DNA of 64,000 nucleotides from Microplitis mediator (taxonomy: Eukaryota; Arthropoda; Insecta; Hymenoptera; Braconidae), in assembly GCF_029852145.1 (NCBI RefSeq), contig NC_079973.1:14835921-14899920 (forward strand), read 5' to 3'. Under the pieces are notes generated by a model. The model saw nothing but the letters and a program-made list of their open reading frames with translations. It was not told the DNA's origin and ran no database searches. Position numbers and translations under genes: made by a program. Within the stretch, counting starts at the first letter, position 1; each line of letters opens with the position of its first letter. This document shows positions 1 to 12,120 of this stretch, one piece after another.

Positions 1-582
1 ATCCTCAAAGTTTCAGGTCTCTATCTCAATTTTAACCGGTGCCTCACAGCTATGTAATTTTCTCATTTAAATAACACGGGGTTTTTGGCATTAAACGATT
101 AATTTTTTGTTCCGGCTAAAGTAATTGTTCGAAAAATTTGAAACTCTTCAGACTTTATCTTTATATTAGCAGCTACTCCTCAGAATTTTTACAGATTTTC
201 AGCTACACGAAGAGAAATGAAGCTCAATATAAACGAAAAAATACTGTCTGATTTTCGATTTCTACTAGATCTGTTTAGAAAATCATAAATTATGATAATT
301 TTTAAGAAAAATTAGTAGAAAGTAATAGGTACGCAAAAAAAATTATAGAGTAGCATAATGATTTTTGAACTCTTTGATTTTTAATAACCAACAAATATAA
401 AATAAGTTATGCTATGAAGGTAATATCAAAATAAATCTTGAAATTTTATAAATTGAAAGTAAAGTTTTGATAAGAGTTTGCTATTAATTAAAATGTAAAT
501 AAAAATTATTATGTGTTATATATTATAGTTTTTAAATTATGGATTTGTAAATTTTTTATAATTTGAATGAATAATTGTTCCA

Positions 583-1005
583 GTGTATAGCCGCATGTAC
601 GACCTTTTACACTTTTTGCCTTTACATCGCAACTGCTTCCTTTCTTTATCTGCTTTTCATTGTGCGGCTGTGGCCCGACTTGTGCTTATACTGTACTGTA
701 CCATTACGGTGATACCCTATCCTCCACCTTGGCTGTGGGGGTATAGGGGCAAGGAAAACCACAGAGAAAACCATTGCCAGTACAGTTCGGTTTGGGTGAA
801 ACTCCAGTGGTCGATAAAATTCCCATTTTACCGATCACTGGATCTTCATCCCGCGCCTAACGGTCAGAGACCTTCGTTCGAACCCAACGCGTGGCTAAAC
901 GGTCACCCAGCCAAGTAGTGGCCATGCTCAATGCTACTTAACTTCGGTGATCGCCCGAGCCACGCGTGTGCCGAACGGCTGCCTCAGCCGCTTAAAAATT
1001 TTTTA
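583..1005 (-). mobile_element. 5S-rRNA-derived SINE (SINE3-like), copy 1
   Basis: Read on the minus strand, the head (about 1005-860) carries the internal-promoter region of 5S rRNA, including GATCACCGAAGTTAAGTAGC and GGCTGGGTGACCG. A body follows that matches the copy at 28015-28440 on the opposite strand. The open frame through it on the plus strand is a by-product. 5S-headed SINEs are known in animals (SINE3 class); that this copy is inactive is inferred from divergence between the two copies. Confidence 0.75.
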
Positions 1006-2122
1006 TAATTTTGTATCAAAAATTATATTCAGCATAAAAATAATTATTTTAAACAGTATTAAATTCGAAATAAATTCGTTACATTTTAAACTCCCGTGTA
1101 AAATTTTTTCTATGAAAAAATTTTTTTTTTGTTTTATATTATATAAATTTTATAATTTTTGATCACACAAGAATTAATAAGAACTAAAAATAATAATTGC
1201 CACAATAGAATAACAAAATTTACAGATTTTGTCATGATATTTATATTTACTTCAATTTTTGTTATTATTTACTGGGTATAAATTCTCGAACATTGATTCA
1301 ATTGAAAATTCTAAAGCTAGCATAATAAAAATTCTTAAAATTTTAAAACTTTTAGTTTTGTCAGTTGATAAGTTTCATTATATGATCAGTAGAAATTCTA
1401 CTTTATCAGTAATGCAAAATTTCTCGTGCCAGCATAATAAAATTTGTGAAATTTAAACTGATATTTACTCAGTTGAGGAACAACACTTATAGAAAATCAT
1501 TAAAGTTTAAAAAATTAATAACAGTCTTTACACCCATTTAATAAAATTTCATTGAAATACAGTTATTTATAATTTTTTGACAATAATTTTTGTTTGTCTT
1601 TGAGTAATTTTTACAACGGTGTTTAAACAAAATAATCTTTTGTTCTGAATGTTCGGATTTATTAGGTTATTTTTCTGATCACCCGATGAAAAAAGATTTT
1701 GTCTAATCATATATTATTATATATGTTCATATATATGATCATATATGATTATATATAATCATATATGAAGTTATATATAATCATGCATGATTATATATGG
1801 GGTCATATATATTTATATATAATTATATATGACCCCATACATAATTAAATCTGATCATACCTGGCTGTTATAAGCCCTTATATAAGTCTATATATGATCA
1901 GATCTGATTATATATAAGTCTATATATAATTAGATCTGTTCAGATCTGATTATATATGAGTCTATGTATAATTAGATATGATCATACCTGGCTGTTATGA
2001 CCCCATATATAATCATGTACAAGTCTATATATGATCAGGTCTGATCATATATGAGTCTATATATAATTAGATATAATCATACCTAGCTGTTATAACCCCA
2101 TATATGATCATATATAAGTCTA

Positions 2123-2522
2123 CCCTCGCAGATTTGAATGACGGTGGAAACACCGTGGAAGTGTAAACACCGTGGATCCACCGTGGTTACACGGTGGGTT
2201 TGTTCCATCTCACCACCAGGTATACACAGTGTATCCACTGTGATAACGCGGTGTATCCACCGTGATTCCACGGTGGGTTGACCACTGTGTATACACGGTG
2301 TTCCCACTGTGATTACGCGGTGCATTCACCGTGATTCCACGGTGGTTTTTTGCTATTTCACCACCGTGGTTCCACGATGTATCCACCGCGTAATCACAGT
2401 GGGAACACCGTGTATACACAGTGGGCAACCCACCGTGGAATCACGGTAAATTCACCGCGTAATCACAGTGGTAAAATGGAACAAACCCACCGTATTTCCA
2501 CCGTGATTCAAAAATGCGAGGG
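2123..2522. mobile_element. CCCTCGC MITE, copy 1 (CACCGTG palindrome cluster)
   Basis: The termini are CCCTCGCAGATTTGAA and its inverse, flanked by TA on both sides (2121-2122, 2523-2524). The 400-bp interior consists almost wholly of CCACCGTG / CACGGTGG words in both orientations, giving many overlapping dyads. Related copies lie at 10235-10628 and 49817-50147. The long open frames on both strands are translations of these repeats and not genes. Confidence 0.8.
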
Positions 2523-2698
2523 TATACATGATTAGATCTGATCAGACATGATTGATACAAACCCATATATAATTAGATATAGGCCTATATATAATTAGAT
2601 CTGATCAGACGTGACTGATATAAAACTATATGTAGTTATATATGTCTATGTATGATTAAATCTGATCAGATTTCATTGATATGAAACCTATAAATATT

Positions 2699-2699
<1 letters not shown>

Positions 2700-2738
<39 letters not shown>

Positions 2739-2758
2739 ATATATATATATTTTATATA

Positions 2759-2850
<92 letters not shown>
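2700..2850. repeat. (AT)n microsatellite
   Basis: About 150 bases of almost uninterrupted TA dinucleotide with a few TTTTA interruptions near 2735-2770. It sits inside the AT-palindrome element. Confidence 0.95.
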
Positions 2851-2854
<4 letters not shown>

Positions 2855-3039
2855 ATATGACAATTTTTTAATATCAATGTTATTAAATTTTGATTCTGTC
2901 AACTATCAATCAAACTTAAATCCCCAATACTTAAAAAATGTTCAAAGGTTTCGGCAGCAATTTAAATGTATAAAGTATCAATTTGATTATTTGAGTTAAG
3001 TAATGCCATAAACTTTTGTTAATTGTAAGTGTATAACAG

Positions 3040-3165
3040 ACTAGAGGATCAGACGACAAACCATCGATAACCAAAGTTAAGCAGCATCGGCGTGGGACAT
3101 TAATTGGATGGGTGACCTCGTAGTAAAATAATTGTCGATGGTCAATAGTTTTTTTTTTTTTTTTT
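3040..3165 (+). pseudogene. 5S-rRNA-like fragment with poly-T tail
   Basis: CCAAAGTTAAGCAGCATCGG and TGGATGGGTGACC match the A-box/C-box region of animal 5S rRNA. The ends form an inverted pair (ACCATCGATAA ... TTGTCGATGGT). A run of about 18 T follows from about 3149, as expected of a polymerase III transcript copy. It differs from the longer SINE at 583-1005. It is more likely a pseudogene or short SINE than a functional 5S gene, because the 5' half does not match well. Confidence 0.6.
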
Positions 3166-3784
3166 TATTTAATTTTAATCGACAGTGATATTGATGAAGA
3201 CAATAAATCCTAATTAAACTACTTAATTAATAATTTACAGATATTCTAAATGAGATTCTAAAAATGACTCTATTCGTTCATGCATGATTATATATAATCA
3301 TATATGATCATGTATAAACAGATCAAGTTATGTATGATCAGACCTGGCCAATTTTTGGATCTGATCATATATAGACAATTATGCATGATCATATATGATT
3401 AGACAAAATCTTTTTTCATCGGAGCAGTACTCCGCGGGAATTCATTCAAGAAGCATCTATTTTATTTAGCAAGTGTCAATTATTCAGTTGAGTTTTATGG
3501 GGTTGTGTGATTGTGAAAATCTTTATTCTTGTTGATTTTAATATTATTATGCTTTTGAGATTTGTTTGCATAACTATTTTTACGTTTGATAATAAATTAC
3601 ACACTTACGAATAAGAATAAATTATATTTTTTTTGTTTTAATAAAATATAAAACTATTTGATGTATTATTGTGTGTAATAAATGTAAACCGCATGGATTT
3701 TAATTTTATGGAAAATTAGATGTATTTTTATTTATTTTATATCATCCTTATAAATGTTCATTAAGTTAGATGAGTAGTTATAAG

Positions 3785-4262
3785 ACTTTTTGTAAAATTT
3801 ATAATAATAATATAATAATTTTAACGAGACTTTTCTTTGCTCTGTAAATTCCATATTGTACGAATCGTAAAATTAATTTTTGAAATATATTGTCAACTAA
3901 CTACCGATACCAATGCTGCTAAAAAAATATAAAATTAATATAAAATAAAAAATACAGTGTTTTGTGTTGATATTCTCTAATGTTTCTATCAATTTCATTT
4001 AATATTTATACTATACGTTTTTGTATATACATATAAGACTATTAAAGATAATTGATAGAAACATATGAGAATATTAACACAAAACACTGTATTTTTTATT
4101 TTATATTAATTTTATATTTTTTTAGCAGCATTGGAATTGGTTATTAGTTGACAATATATTTCAAAAATTAATTTCAAGATTCATGCAATATTGAATTTAC
4201 AAAGTAAAGATAAGTCTCGTTAAATTTATTATGTTAGTATCATAAATTCTACAAAGAGTCTG
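3785..4262. repeat. Near-perfect palindrome (small foldback MITE)
   Basis: Sequence from about 3785 to 4030 is repeated in inverse order from about 4040 to 4262 (for example CAATGCTGCTAAAAAAATAT against its inverse at about 4110). The arms are around 230 bp with almost no loop. No coding sequence. Confidence 0.75.
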
Positions 4263-6019
4263 TATACATTTTTTAGATTAGTAATATAATTTTTATAAAA
4301 GTTAATTTAAAGAGTAAAAGAACAAAAATGAAAATTATCATTTTTTTCAATAAATTTTTAAATAATTTTGATCGTATAAGTAAAATAATTAAAACAATTT
4401 TTATTATGCTAGTGGTACATTTTGTTATCATAAGACGGTGAATATTGCATCCTAGCGACTCAATTTTTGTCGTGTCAGTTATTATAACTATAAAATACTT
4501 AATAATTTTTATTATGCTCAATACGAAATGTATTATGTTCAAGAAAGAAATTTTTGTGGACCGAATCGAAATTTTATTATGCTTCAATACAATTAGTAAC
4601 AACACGCATAACATAAAATATTGGAATATCATACGGTTTCAAGTTTAGTCCGCTAGCATAATAAAAATTTATGGATTTTCACATAAAATTTCTTGGAATT
4701 TTCACCTTCATTTTTCTCCGTGTACTATAATTTTGGGGGTACAGCATGATAAAAAAAAGAAAAAAATTATTTTTTTTATTTCTATCTAAAATTTTTTTTA
4801 AATAACATATCAAACCAGTCTGCATCCTTATCAGAATTTCTTAATCTTTTTCATTCTCGCACCTAAGTGGGTGAACGGTATATCTTTGTTGCACTAATAC
4901 AGTAATCAGGAACTTTGCATTAGTGTGCAGTAAAGTGTGCCTTAAAAGGATTTTTTGAGTTCAATTTCAATTACGATAGGAAAAAATTCCCTTAAAGCTT
5001 GAGCTCTTAATTCCAACAGGACCACGTGCCGCAAATTTTTTTTCTTGTGATTTTTTAAGTTCATTATATTTATTTAAAAAAAAATCTATTTTATTTATAA
5101 TTTATTATAGTTAGAAAATTGTAAATAAATAATTATTTCGATATTATAATTCACAAAAATATCAGCCTTTTGTTTATTATGTATTGCTTAAAACAAATAA
5201 TAAACTTAAAGGTGACCAACTTATTTAAGCAAATATTGAAAGAAATTTGATTTATTGATAATATTTATTAAATGATAAACTAAGGCATAATATGATTAGT
5301 GGCATAGATATACAGATCTCAGATATCAATTGAATGCATTATGTATTTTTGAAAAAGACACAAAGTCAAATAACATAAACAAAAATATTTCTTTAAAAAA
5401 TCACAAAAAAAATTTTGCGGTGACTCTTCCCGTTAGAATTAAGAGCTTAAACTTTAAGGGAATTTTTTCTGTTGTAATTGAAACTATTTTGAGAGTCGAT
5501 CGTAATAAATTCGAAAAATCCTTTTAAGATACACTCTACTGCACATTAACGCACTATTGTCTTATTTAGCGAAGTGCGCTTTAATTTTTTGAAAATATTC
5601 GTTTGTTCATAAGAAAAACTCGTCCAAAGCTCCTGATTACTGTATGAGTGCAACAAAGATATGCCATTCACCCACTTGGGTGCAAGAATGAAAAAAAGTA
5701 AGGACTTCTGATAAGGATGCAGAGTGATTTGATGTTATTTAAAAAAAATTTTAGATAAAAATAAAAAAATTTTGTTTCTTTTTTTTTTATCATGCTGTAC
5801 CCCCAAAATTATAGTAGCTGAAAATCTGTAAAAATTCTGAGGAGTAGCTGCTAATATAAGGATAAAGTCTACAGAGTTTCAAATTTTTCGAACAATTACT
5901 TTAGCCGGAATAAAAAATTAATCGTTCGATGCCAAAAACCCCGTGTTATTTAAATGGGAAATTTACATCGCTGTGCGGCACGGGTTAAAATTGAGATAGA
6001 GACCTGAAACTTTGAGGAT

Positions 6020-6700
6020 ATTTTTTTTTATTTATTTCGAACCACATAAGCCTTTGGGAGCATAAAAATTCGAAAATGTTCAAAATAAGGACCACCCTAA
6101 CATATACGTGTTTTATTAATTTTTATCTAACTTGTTTTCTTTTATTTATAATTTTTCATTTCTTTATTATATTACTTACCTATATTTCGTAATATTATAT
6201 AAAATTAATGAAACACATATATAATGAAACACGTATATAATTCAAACTATATGAGATACAGATATGATGTAAAAGTTAATTGGTAGATATTTTATCACTA
6301 AACAAAATTGTTCTAAGGTTCATAGCTGTAATTTCATTATGTATTTAACAAGTCATAAAAGATACGAAAAAGTCAAAAAAATTTCATATTTTTATAAACA
6401 AATGCATATAATAGCTGGTAAACAATAGTTACAAACTTGGTCTTTTGGTGATATTAAAGATTAATCAATTGTTTATAAAAACCACTTAAATGTTCATTGT
6501 CGTATCTCTAATAGTTTATAAGTTATATCAATTAGTTACTTGACAAATCAAGAGGCCAATTCAACTTCGGTCATGTCTATATTATTAAGAGAATAAGAAA
6601 AATTCTCTTGGGAAAGCTAACTGTACTATACTAAAGTGGCGGTAGTGTAGACTCTACATTGTACAGTGTGCTTACTGGATATAGGTAAAGTAAATGAATG
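6020..6700. other. AT-rich stretch without recognisable gene
   Basis: No open frame with protein character, no inverted termini and no RNA gene were recognised here. Short direct repeats such as AATGAAACACRTATATAAT occur near 6207-6245. Confidence 0.5.
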
Positions 6701-6711
6701 TTCAGGGAATA

Positions 6712-6783
6712 ATCGGATAGCATAACTGGTAAAGCTCTCGCGTGATGCCGAATCGGTCTGGGTTCGATTCCTACCATGAGCAA
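6712..6783 (+). pseudogene. tRNA-like module, copy 1
   Basis: TAGCATAACTGGTAAAGC resembles a tRNA D arm (A box) and GGTTCGATTCC is a perfect B box at the usual spacing. The acceptor stem does not pair convincingly, so this is not called as a functional tRNA. The same module recurs at 16211-16280 and, inverted, at 18032-18103, each time upstream of a CTTGGTTCAAG-type repeat field. It therefore appears to belong to that repeat family. Confidence 0.55.
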
Positions 6784-6957
6784 ACCATTTATTTTTTCTT
6801 AAGTTGTTCATAAACCATTAATCGAGGATGTTTATCTCTTATCCTCTCTACTGCTGTATCGTGATATTCTGAATATACACATATAATTTTCTGCTTCACA
6901 ACATTTAATATTTATATTAGGTTAAATTCACTCAAAAATATAGGACGATATATTTTT

Positions 6958-7518
6958 TCAAGTAGAGTCATTTATTTTTTTGAATCGAGACTACATTTTT
7001 TTTAAGTCAAGAAAAAAAATCATCAATGGGAGAATTTTATGTCTTCCGTGAAGTAAATATTTGCATGATTCAAGAAAAGTTATTTTATTAAGTTAAGATT
7101 ATAATTTATTAAAATCAAAATTAAAATTTTCTCATTACAATAGACCGTTGTCTTGAGTCGATAATGTAGTTTTCTCAAACTGAGAGTAAATGTTCTTCTG
7201 CCACGCAAAAAAAGTTCTTGGTTTGAGATGTTGATATATATTGTGACAATATACTATACTCACCAACCAAGACAGAAAAGTATCTTGTTTTGATAGTTTT
7301 TTTTACTTGGTTGGAAACAAAATAAATTTGATTTAAAATAATTATTCTTGAATCAAGATTATTTAACTTGAATTAAAATTTAATTATTCTTGACACAATA
7401 TTTTTATAATATTAGTCGAAGAAAATGTTCTCGGATTAAAAAAACCCAATTACTCAGCCCAAGAATGAAAAAATGAAGGCAAAAATTATCTTGGGCCATG
7501 TCAACCTTTTTTTCTGTG
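6958..7518. mobile_element. CTTGGTTCAAG-type repeat element (partial)
   Basis: The right end TTTTTTTCTGTG before TA (7519-7520) is the same terminus as those of the 15302-19912 element. The body contains spaced TCTTGGTTYGAG / CTTGATTCAAG words. The left end is not clear. No coding sequence. Confidence 0.5.
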
Positions 7519-7520
7519 TA

Positions 7521-8045
7521 GTTTAAACTCTTTTTAATTGCCAAGTATTGAGATAAATAAATTTATCTATATCATTCGAATGACATTTAAATGACGCGAG
7601 AAAAAAGACGATCGTATTTATTTTCTTTAAATAAATTAATACGTTAATTATTCTGTCACTAAATATGACTGAATGTCACTGAATTTATAGCTATATTATT
7701 TATATCGCGTTACTTAATTCAAAATGACAGATTTTTTTTTGTCAACTTATAAAGAAATGCCAATTATGATTTTGAAAGAGTTAATAATTTCTTAACTAAC
7801 TATTTAAACAATCAAAATATTTAAAAAACGATTATACAAAATAAAAAAATTTTTTTAAGAAAAAATTTTTCTTTAAAAATCATTATTTTGCCAAGACTAT
7901 AAAATGGTAAAAATTTTTTTTTTTAAATATTGAACTTGTCTATTTGTTTATAAACAATATCTTAACGAATGATGTAAACAATGTTATTCCAACGTTATTT
8001 GATGCTATTGATAGATGTGAAAACAGCGATAACAAAATATTTATT
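7521..8045. other. AT-rich stretch, nothing recognised
   Basis: Mostly A/T homopolymer-rich sequence without a convincing open frame, RNA gene or inverted termini. Confidence 0.5.
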
Positions 8046-8186
8046 GAAATAGTATATTACACACCTAGGGCAGAAAGTAAAAAATGTGTCAGATATATCA
8101 CATGTAATACTCGGCTTCGCCTCGGCCAACAAACATGTGATCTGGGGCTCTCTTATTCAATCCCCAAGTGTGTAATATACTATTAA
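8046..8186. mobile_element. Short hairpin MITE of about 140 bp
   Basis: ATAGTATATTACACACCTAG at the left is mirrored by CAAGTGTGTAATATACTAT at the right. A GC-rich centre (CGGCTTCGCCTCGGCC) forms an internal hairpin. It is embedded in AT-rich DNA. Confidence 0.7.
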
Positions 8187-8770
8187 CAACGTTTCTTGGA
8201 TTTTTCATTTTTTGTTAACTTTAAAAAATTATTATAAACAAGCTAATAAACTTTTATTGCGTGATCTTGTTAAGTATATATTTAGTGGTTAAGGTAATAT
8301 TAAATATAATAAACCAATTAAACCGACTAATTATGTCAAATAATTATTTTATTTAACGAACGAATTTAACACAGTAAAATTTGAGAATACAATAGAAATG
8401 CTTAGATGCGTGTATGCAGTTCAGCGGTATCACTTATTGTGTCTTTACGAATGAGGTAAAGACGGAAAATAAAAAAATCGATGTTCGGGGCAGATTACCG
8501 AAATTAATCGATCACTTATCATTGTAGCAACGCTACATATATATAAGAAAAGATCCACGAAGCCAAAAATTTATAGGTATATTATTTAAACTTTTATGTC
8601 GTCATTTATGAAAACGGAGATTGGAAAAAATATAGTTAATTCACAAAAGTATAACTTTTTGAAAATTTGGTTTAAAAATTTTTTTTCCAACGGGGATTTA
8701 TTCTTTCAAGTGTCTAGATGATACCATAATTTATTTAAATTTAAATTTATATTTGTTACTATAAAAATAG
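8187..8770. other. AT-rich stretch, nothing recognised
   Basis: No coding, RNA or inverted-terminus signal was recognised between the two short hairpin MITEs. Confidence 0.45.
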
Positions 8771-8886
8771 TAGTTTATCTATCGAGTGCGATCGTGTTTA
8801 AGACGCGAGGTGTGAAGATTGGTGCCCGAGCCGAAGGCGAGGGTACCAACACACGAGCGTCTTAGACTCGATTGTACTAGATAAAT
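8771..8886. mobile_element. Short hairpin MITE of about 115 bp
   Basis: TTTATCTATCGAGTGCGATC at the left is mirrored imperfectly by GACTCGATTGTACTAGATAA at the right. The centre carries the GC-rich hairpin CCCGAGCCGAAGGCGAGGG. Its layout is like the element at 8046-8186 but with different termini. Confidence 0.65.
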
Positions 8887-9880
8887 ACATTAGTTTTTGT
8901 GACAGATATTTGAAATGTACTACATTTAGTGCCTATAAATGGCAGGTTATAACCCGCATTTATTTATCTGGTAAGATTGTTTCGAGTATTTTTTGAAAAT
9001 AAGAGAGGAGTCGGTAAGTGTATTAATTAATATGATGATAAATTTTGTCACAAGAAGGCTCGTTAAGTTACTTCGATATTTTTTGGTCGTTTTACGTAAG
9101 GTTACTAGAATAGGGAGATTGGGTCAACCATTATCCCAATGTTAAATTTTGTCGCTGGTCCCTTTTCTAGGGATAAATGCTGGTCTACCGATGAGCTTTC
9201 CCGAAGCATTTGGATGAATTTTCAATACTCTACAGAGATTTTATCTGTGCTCTATAGGTAATTAAAAATAAAAGCCAAGCGCGATAGATGAGAAGCAGCA
9301 AATAGTAATATTTTTATATATATTAAATTTGAAAACTAAATGCCGCTGATTTATATAAAGAGTGTAGGGAAAATGTTTCAATTGAAAATGATTATTTTCA
9401 AATTTAATTTTGCAAAACTTTGCCATCAACTAAACTAAATTTGTAAAGAAACATGGAGCTAGAATATGATCGTTCAAAAATTTTCAGCAAAAGAACTTTT
9501 TTTTTTTAATGTGGTTTTTTTAACTCAAAATAAGTTACTAACTAGAAATTTTCATGAAAAAATTTTATAAAACTTCTTGGACAACGATTATTTCATAGTA
9601 AAATGAAATTAAAATTAAAAAATTCAATCAAAATTAAGTCTTTTATACAAGCGAAAAGACTACCTTGATTAATTTTATGTGAATTTACAAAATTAAAAAA
9701 CGTCAAATCTGATTAAAAAAAAAAATTATTTGCAGCATAAGTCAGTGAGTCCTGATTTTCTATAGATTTTTTTAGACGTTGATCTGCAGCAAAAACTACT
9801 GTCTCGATCGAATTTTCGAGTCTGGAGACATCAGAGAAGTCGTTTGGAAGAACGCTAGCATATGAACGTATGGGAAAAAT
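8887..9880. other. AT-rich stretch with a LINE-associated scrap
   Basis: Bases about 9105-9172 match, in inverse orientation, the sequence just upstream of the LINE remnant at 25440-25530 (shared AGTAGAATAGGGAG-like and GTCGCTGGTCCC words). This suggests a shared old repeat. Nothing else was recognised. Confidence 0.4.
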
Positions 9881-9884
9881 AAAT

Positions 9885-10234
9885 TTTTAACTTCCCGCTC
9901 AGAAAATTGTATATATTAAAAAAAAAGGGAAGTCTTTGGTTTCGGTCCGATTTTCAAAAACCGAGTTTTCAACAGATCTCGACGTTTTGAGGTCCTAGGA
10001 AACTATTCGAACTATTTTTAAGAGGATGTTCGAGTGTATGTATGTTTGTATGTATGTAAATATTCTATAACTTCTGAACGAATTAAGCGATCGAGATCGT
10101 TGAGGTGGCTTCCGAAGCGAATTATTAATCTGTAATAGGGTGCTTTTTTTGCGACTATTTTTTTTTTGATCCCATCCCGAAATTTTGTTGGAAGTACCCC
10201 CCAAAAAATTCCCTGAGAGTTTGAGCCCTTTATA
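9885..10234. mobile_element. TTAACTTCCCGC-type element fragment
   Basis: It begins TTTAACTTCCCGCTCAGAAAA and continues with blocks (GGTTTCGGTCCGATTTTC, TTTTGAGGTCCTAGGAA) also found at 62625-62800 and, inverted, at 25200-25453. A CCCTCGC MITE interrupts it at 10235. No coding sequence. Confidence 0.65.
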
Positions 10235-10628
10235 CCCTCGCAGATTTGAATCACGGTAGATACACCGCGTAAACACCGTGGATCCACCGTGGTTACCCGG
10301 TGTGTTTGTTCCATTTCACCACCGGGTATACGCAGTGTATCCACTGTGATTACGCGGTGTATCTACCGTGATTCCACGGTGGCTTGACCACTGTGTATGC
10401 ACGGTGTTTCCACTGTGATTACGCGGTGTATCCACTGTGATTCCACGGTGGCTTTGTGCTATTTCACCACCGTGATTCCACGGTGTATCCACCGCGTAAT
10501 CGCAGTGGAAACACCGTGTATACACAGTGGTCAAGCCACCGTGGAATCACGGTGGATACACCGCGTTATCACAGTGGTAAAATGGAACAAACCCACCGTG
10601 TTTCCACCGTGATTCAAATCTGCGAGGG
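10235..10628. mobile_element. CCCTCGC MITE, copy 2 (CACCGTG palindrome cluster)
   Basis: Complete copy with termini CCCTCGCAGATTTGAATC and inverse, flanked by TA (10233-10234, 10629-10630). The interior is again saturated with CACCGTG / CACGGTG dyads, with the two halves roughly inverted about 10440. Open frames on both strands are repeat translations. Confidence 0.85.
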
Positions 10629-10967
10629 TATTAATATTAAGTACTCGCCCGGGAAAAAAAAAATCTTAAATTTGACTTGATTTAACTTAATTTCCTTTGA
10701 AGTCGTCGAATGCCAACAACTGTATTCCACATTTTAACTTTTTAAACTTTTTTTGACTTAATATTGACTTAATCTTGACTTTTTTTTAATTTTTTGCCTT
10801 AGATTAGACTTTTTTTGACTTAAATTGTTTAGTTTCCTTTAATTTAACGTTTTTGGGTTAAATTATTTCATTGCCTTAAATTTAACTTATTTTGTGTCAC
10901 GATTGGAGATCGTGATGGGCGTAGGTACGAATTTTCGTATAAACGTATTGAATAAAAGGGTACTTAC

Positions 10968-12120
10968 ATTGATCAAGGTCCAGTTCGTATGCCCGGCTAC
11001 CGTTAACCAAATGCTCAGTTTTATTCTGTTTATATTCAAATCGCGCCTACACAATATTGTTGAAGACAATATTGATAAGACCCAAAGCGATTTCCAAACT
11101 ATGAGTGTGACTTATTTAATTTCACAATCAAACGTCGAGCGGTAAACGTAAGATTGTGTACCCCCTACTGTTAACTATCTGTCTGAGCGGCTAAACAGGT
11201 AGAAAATAAGGGATAAAGGAAGGTGGGCTGCCGAAAAGCCTCGAGAAGCTAGTATTCTATTGCTAAAGTAAAATTGTCCAAGAAATAATGTTTTTCAAAT
11301 GTTTATGCTCACGAGTAATTATTTATTTAGGATCAAATATACTCAAAATACAAAAGGGTTACAAATATTTAAAATAGTCAATGTAAAATAAAGTGTGTCA
11401 TGCATATGTTTTATAATCAGGTTCAAAATATATAAAATGATAAAAGTATAATGATTATAATGGTTAAAACTTACCCTAAACAGGTTTAGGTGAGGTGTCA
11501 GTACTGTCAGCAGTAACACAGGACACTTATACACACGCGCTCTCGTGGCTAATTAATATGATTCTAATTGATCGATTTATTCAGTTTGTTTTAATTATTT
11601 ATGCGTTTCAAAATCTTCGTAGTTTATGTAAAATATAAATTGATAATAAGTCTTCGCGTTTTTCGCGGTAAAATAAAATGTAAATTTGTTCGTAAAAACT
11701 TCGCGTATTTTCACGGTAAAATATAATTCTTTAAAATCTTCGCATTCTCGCGGTAAAATATTATTCAAAATCTTCGCGTATTTTCGCGGTAAAATAATTC
11801 TTTAATCTTCGCTTTTCTCGCGGTAAAATATTCTTTGATTCTTTACGTTTTTGTGGTACAATTCAATATTAAAATAAAATAAAATGATTAAAATAAGATG
11901 AAGAAAATCAGCGCTACCGGTGCTTCCGATTGATATTAAATCACGACTTACGACGATCAAGGTCCGGTTCGTATGCCCAGCTACCGTCAACCGAATGGTG
12001 AATTTAATAACACGCCAATTATTCTCCTGAGACTAGTAGAAAATGATATACCGATTATTCGAGTGCTTGCGTCGATCAAGGTCCGGTTCGTATGCCCAGC
12101 TACCGTTAACCGAATGCTCA
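10968..12120 (+). repeat. Three dispersed copies of a 46-bp motif
   Basis: The motif GATCAAGGTCCGGTTCGTAT plus the following ~25 bases (ending CCGTTAACCGAATG) occurs at about 10970-11015, 11957-12000 and 12075-12118. All copies are in the same orientation with one to four differences. The flanks differ. The origin is unknown; one possibility is a fragment of a larger repeat unit. Confidence 0.7.
11650..11862 (+). repeat. Minisatellite of CTTCGCG...CGCGGTAAAATA units
   Basis: Six imperfect units of about 25 bases with spacers of variable length, each reading like TTCGCGTATTTTCGCGGTAA. The unit has an internal CGCG...CGCG dyad. No reading frame is conserved across units, so it is not coding. 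Confidence 0.75.

Larger units (their letters stand above)
1683..3422. mobile_element. TIR element filled with ATATATGATCATATAT-type palindromic words
   Basis: The termini are inverted copies of CCGATGAAAAAAGATTTTG, starting at 1683 and ending at 3422, each followed by TCTAATCATATA. The interior (about 1700-2120, 2525-2690, 3280-3400) is a degenerate field of TATATGATCATATATG and GATCTGATCA words. It has itself been hit by a 400-bp MITE at 2123-2522, has expanded an AT microsatellite, and holds a 5S-like fragment. No coding sequence is seen. Confidence 0.6.
206..4722. mobile_element. TIR element with TA target duplication, inserted in the left arm of the outer foldback
   Basis: It starts CACGAAGAGAAATGAAG and ends CTTCATTTTTCTCCGTG, flanked on both sides by TA (204-205 and 4723-4724). 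The partner arm near 5810 reads straight through the same site with a single TA, which gives the pre-insertion sequence. The word CTAGCATAATAAAAATT recurs near both ends (about 1315, 1430 and 4655). The interior has been further invaded by a SINE, a satellite-like element and a small palindrome. No transposase is seen, so it is non-autonomous or decayed. Confidence 0.7.
1..6019. mobile_element. Large foldback (inverted-repeat) element, left end cut by the window
   Basis: Bases 1-205 reappear in inverse orientation at about 5809-6019, and 4723 to about 5065 reappears inverted at about 5385-5808. Together these are two arms around a loop at about 5065-5385. The left arm is interrupted at 205 by a younger 4.5 kb element. 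No protein-coding capacity is seen; short open frames here do not resemble proteins. The left terminus lies at or beyond base 1, so the target duplication cannot be checked. The class is inferred only from the inverted arms. Confidence 0.75.

Noticed and set aside
2123..2522. Dense CACCGTG palindromes resembling a CRISPR or operator cluster, with long open frames on both strands
   Set aside because: The same block occurs three times with clean inverted termini and 2-bp flanks, so it is a MITE. The frames are translations of the repeat.
4273..4648. Overlapping hydrophobic open frames on both strands
   Set aside because: AT-rich low-complexity translation inside the 206-4722 element; no domain or start context.
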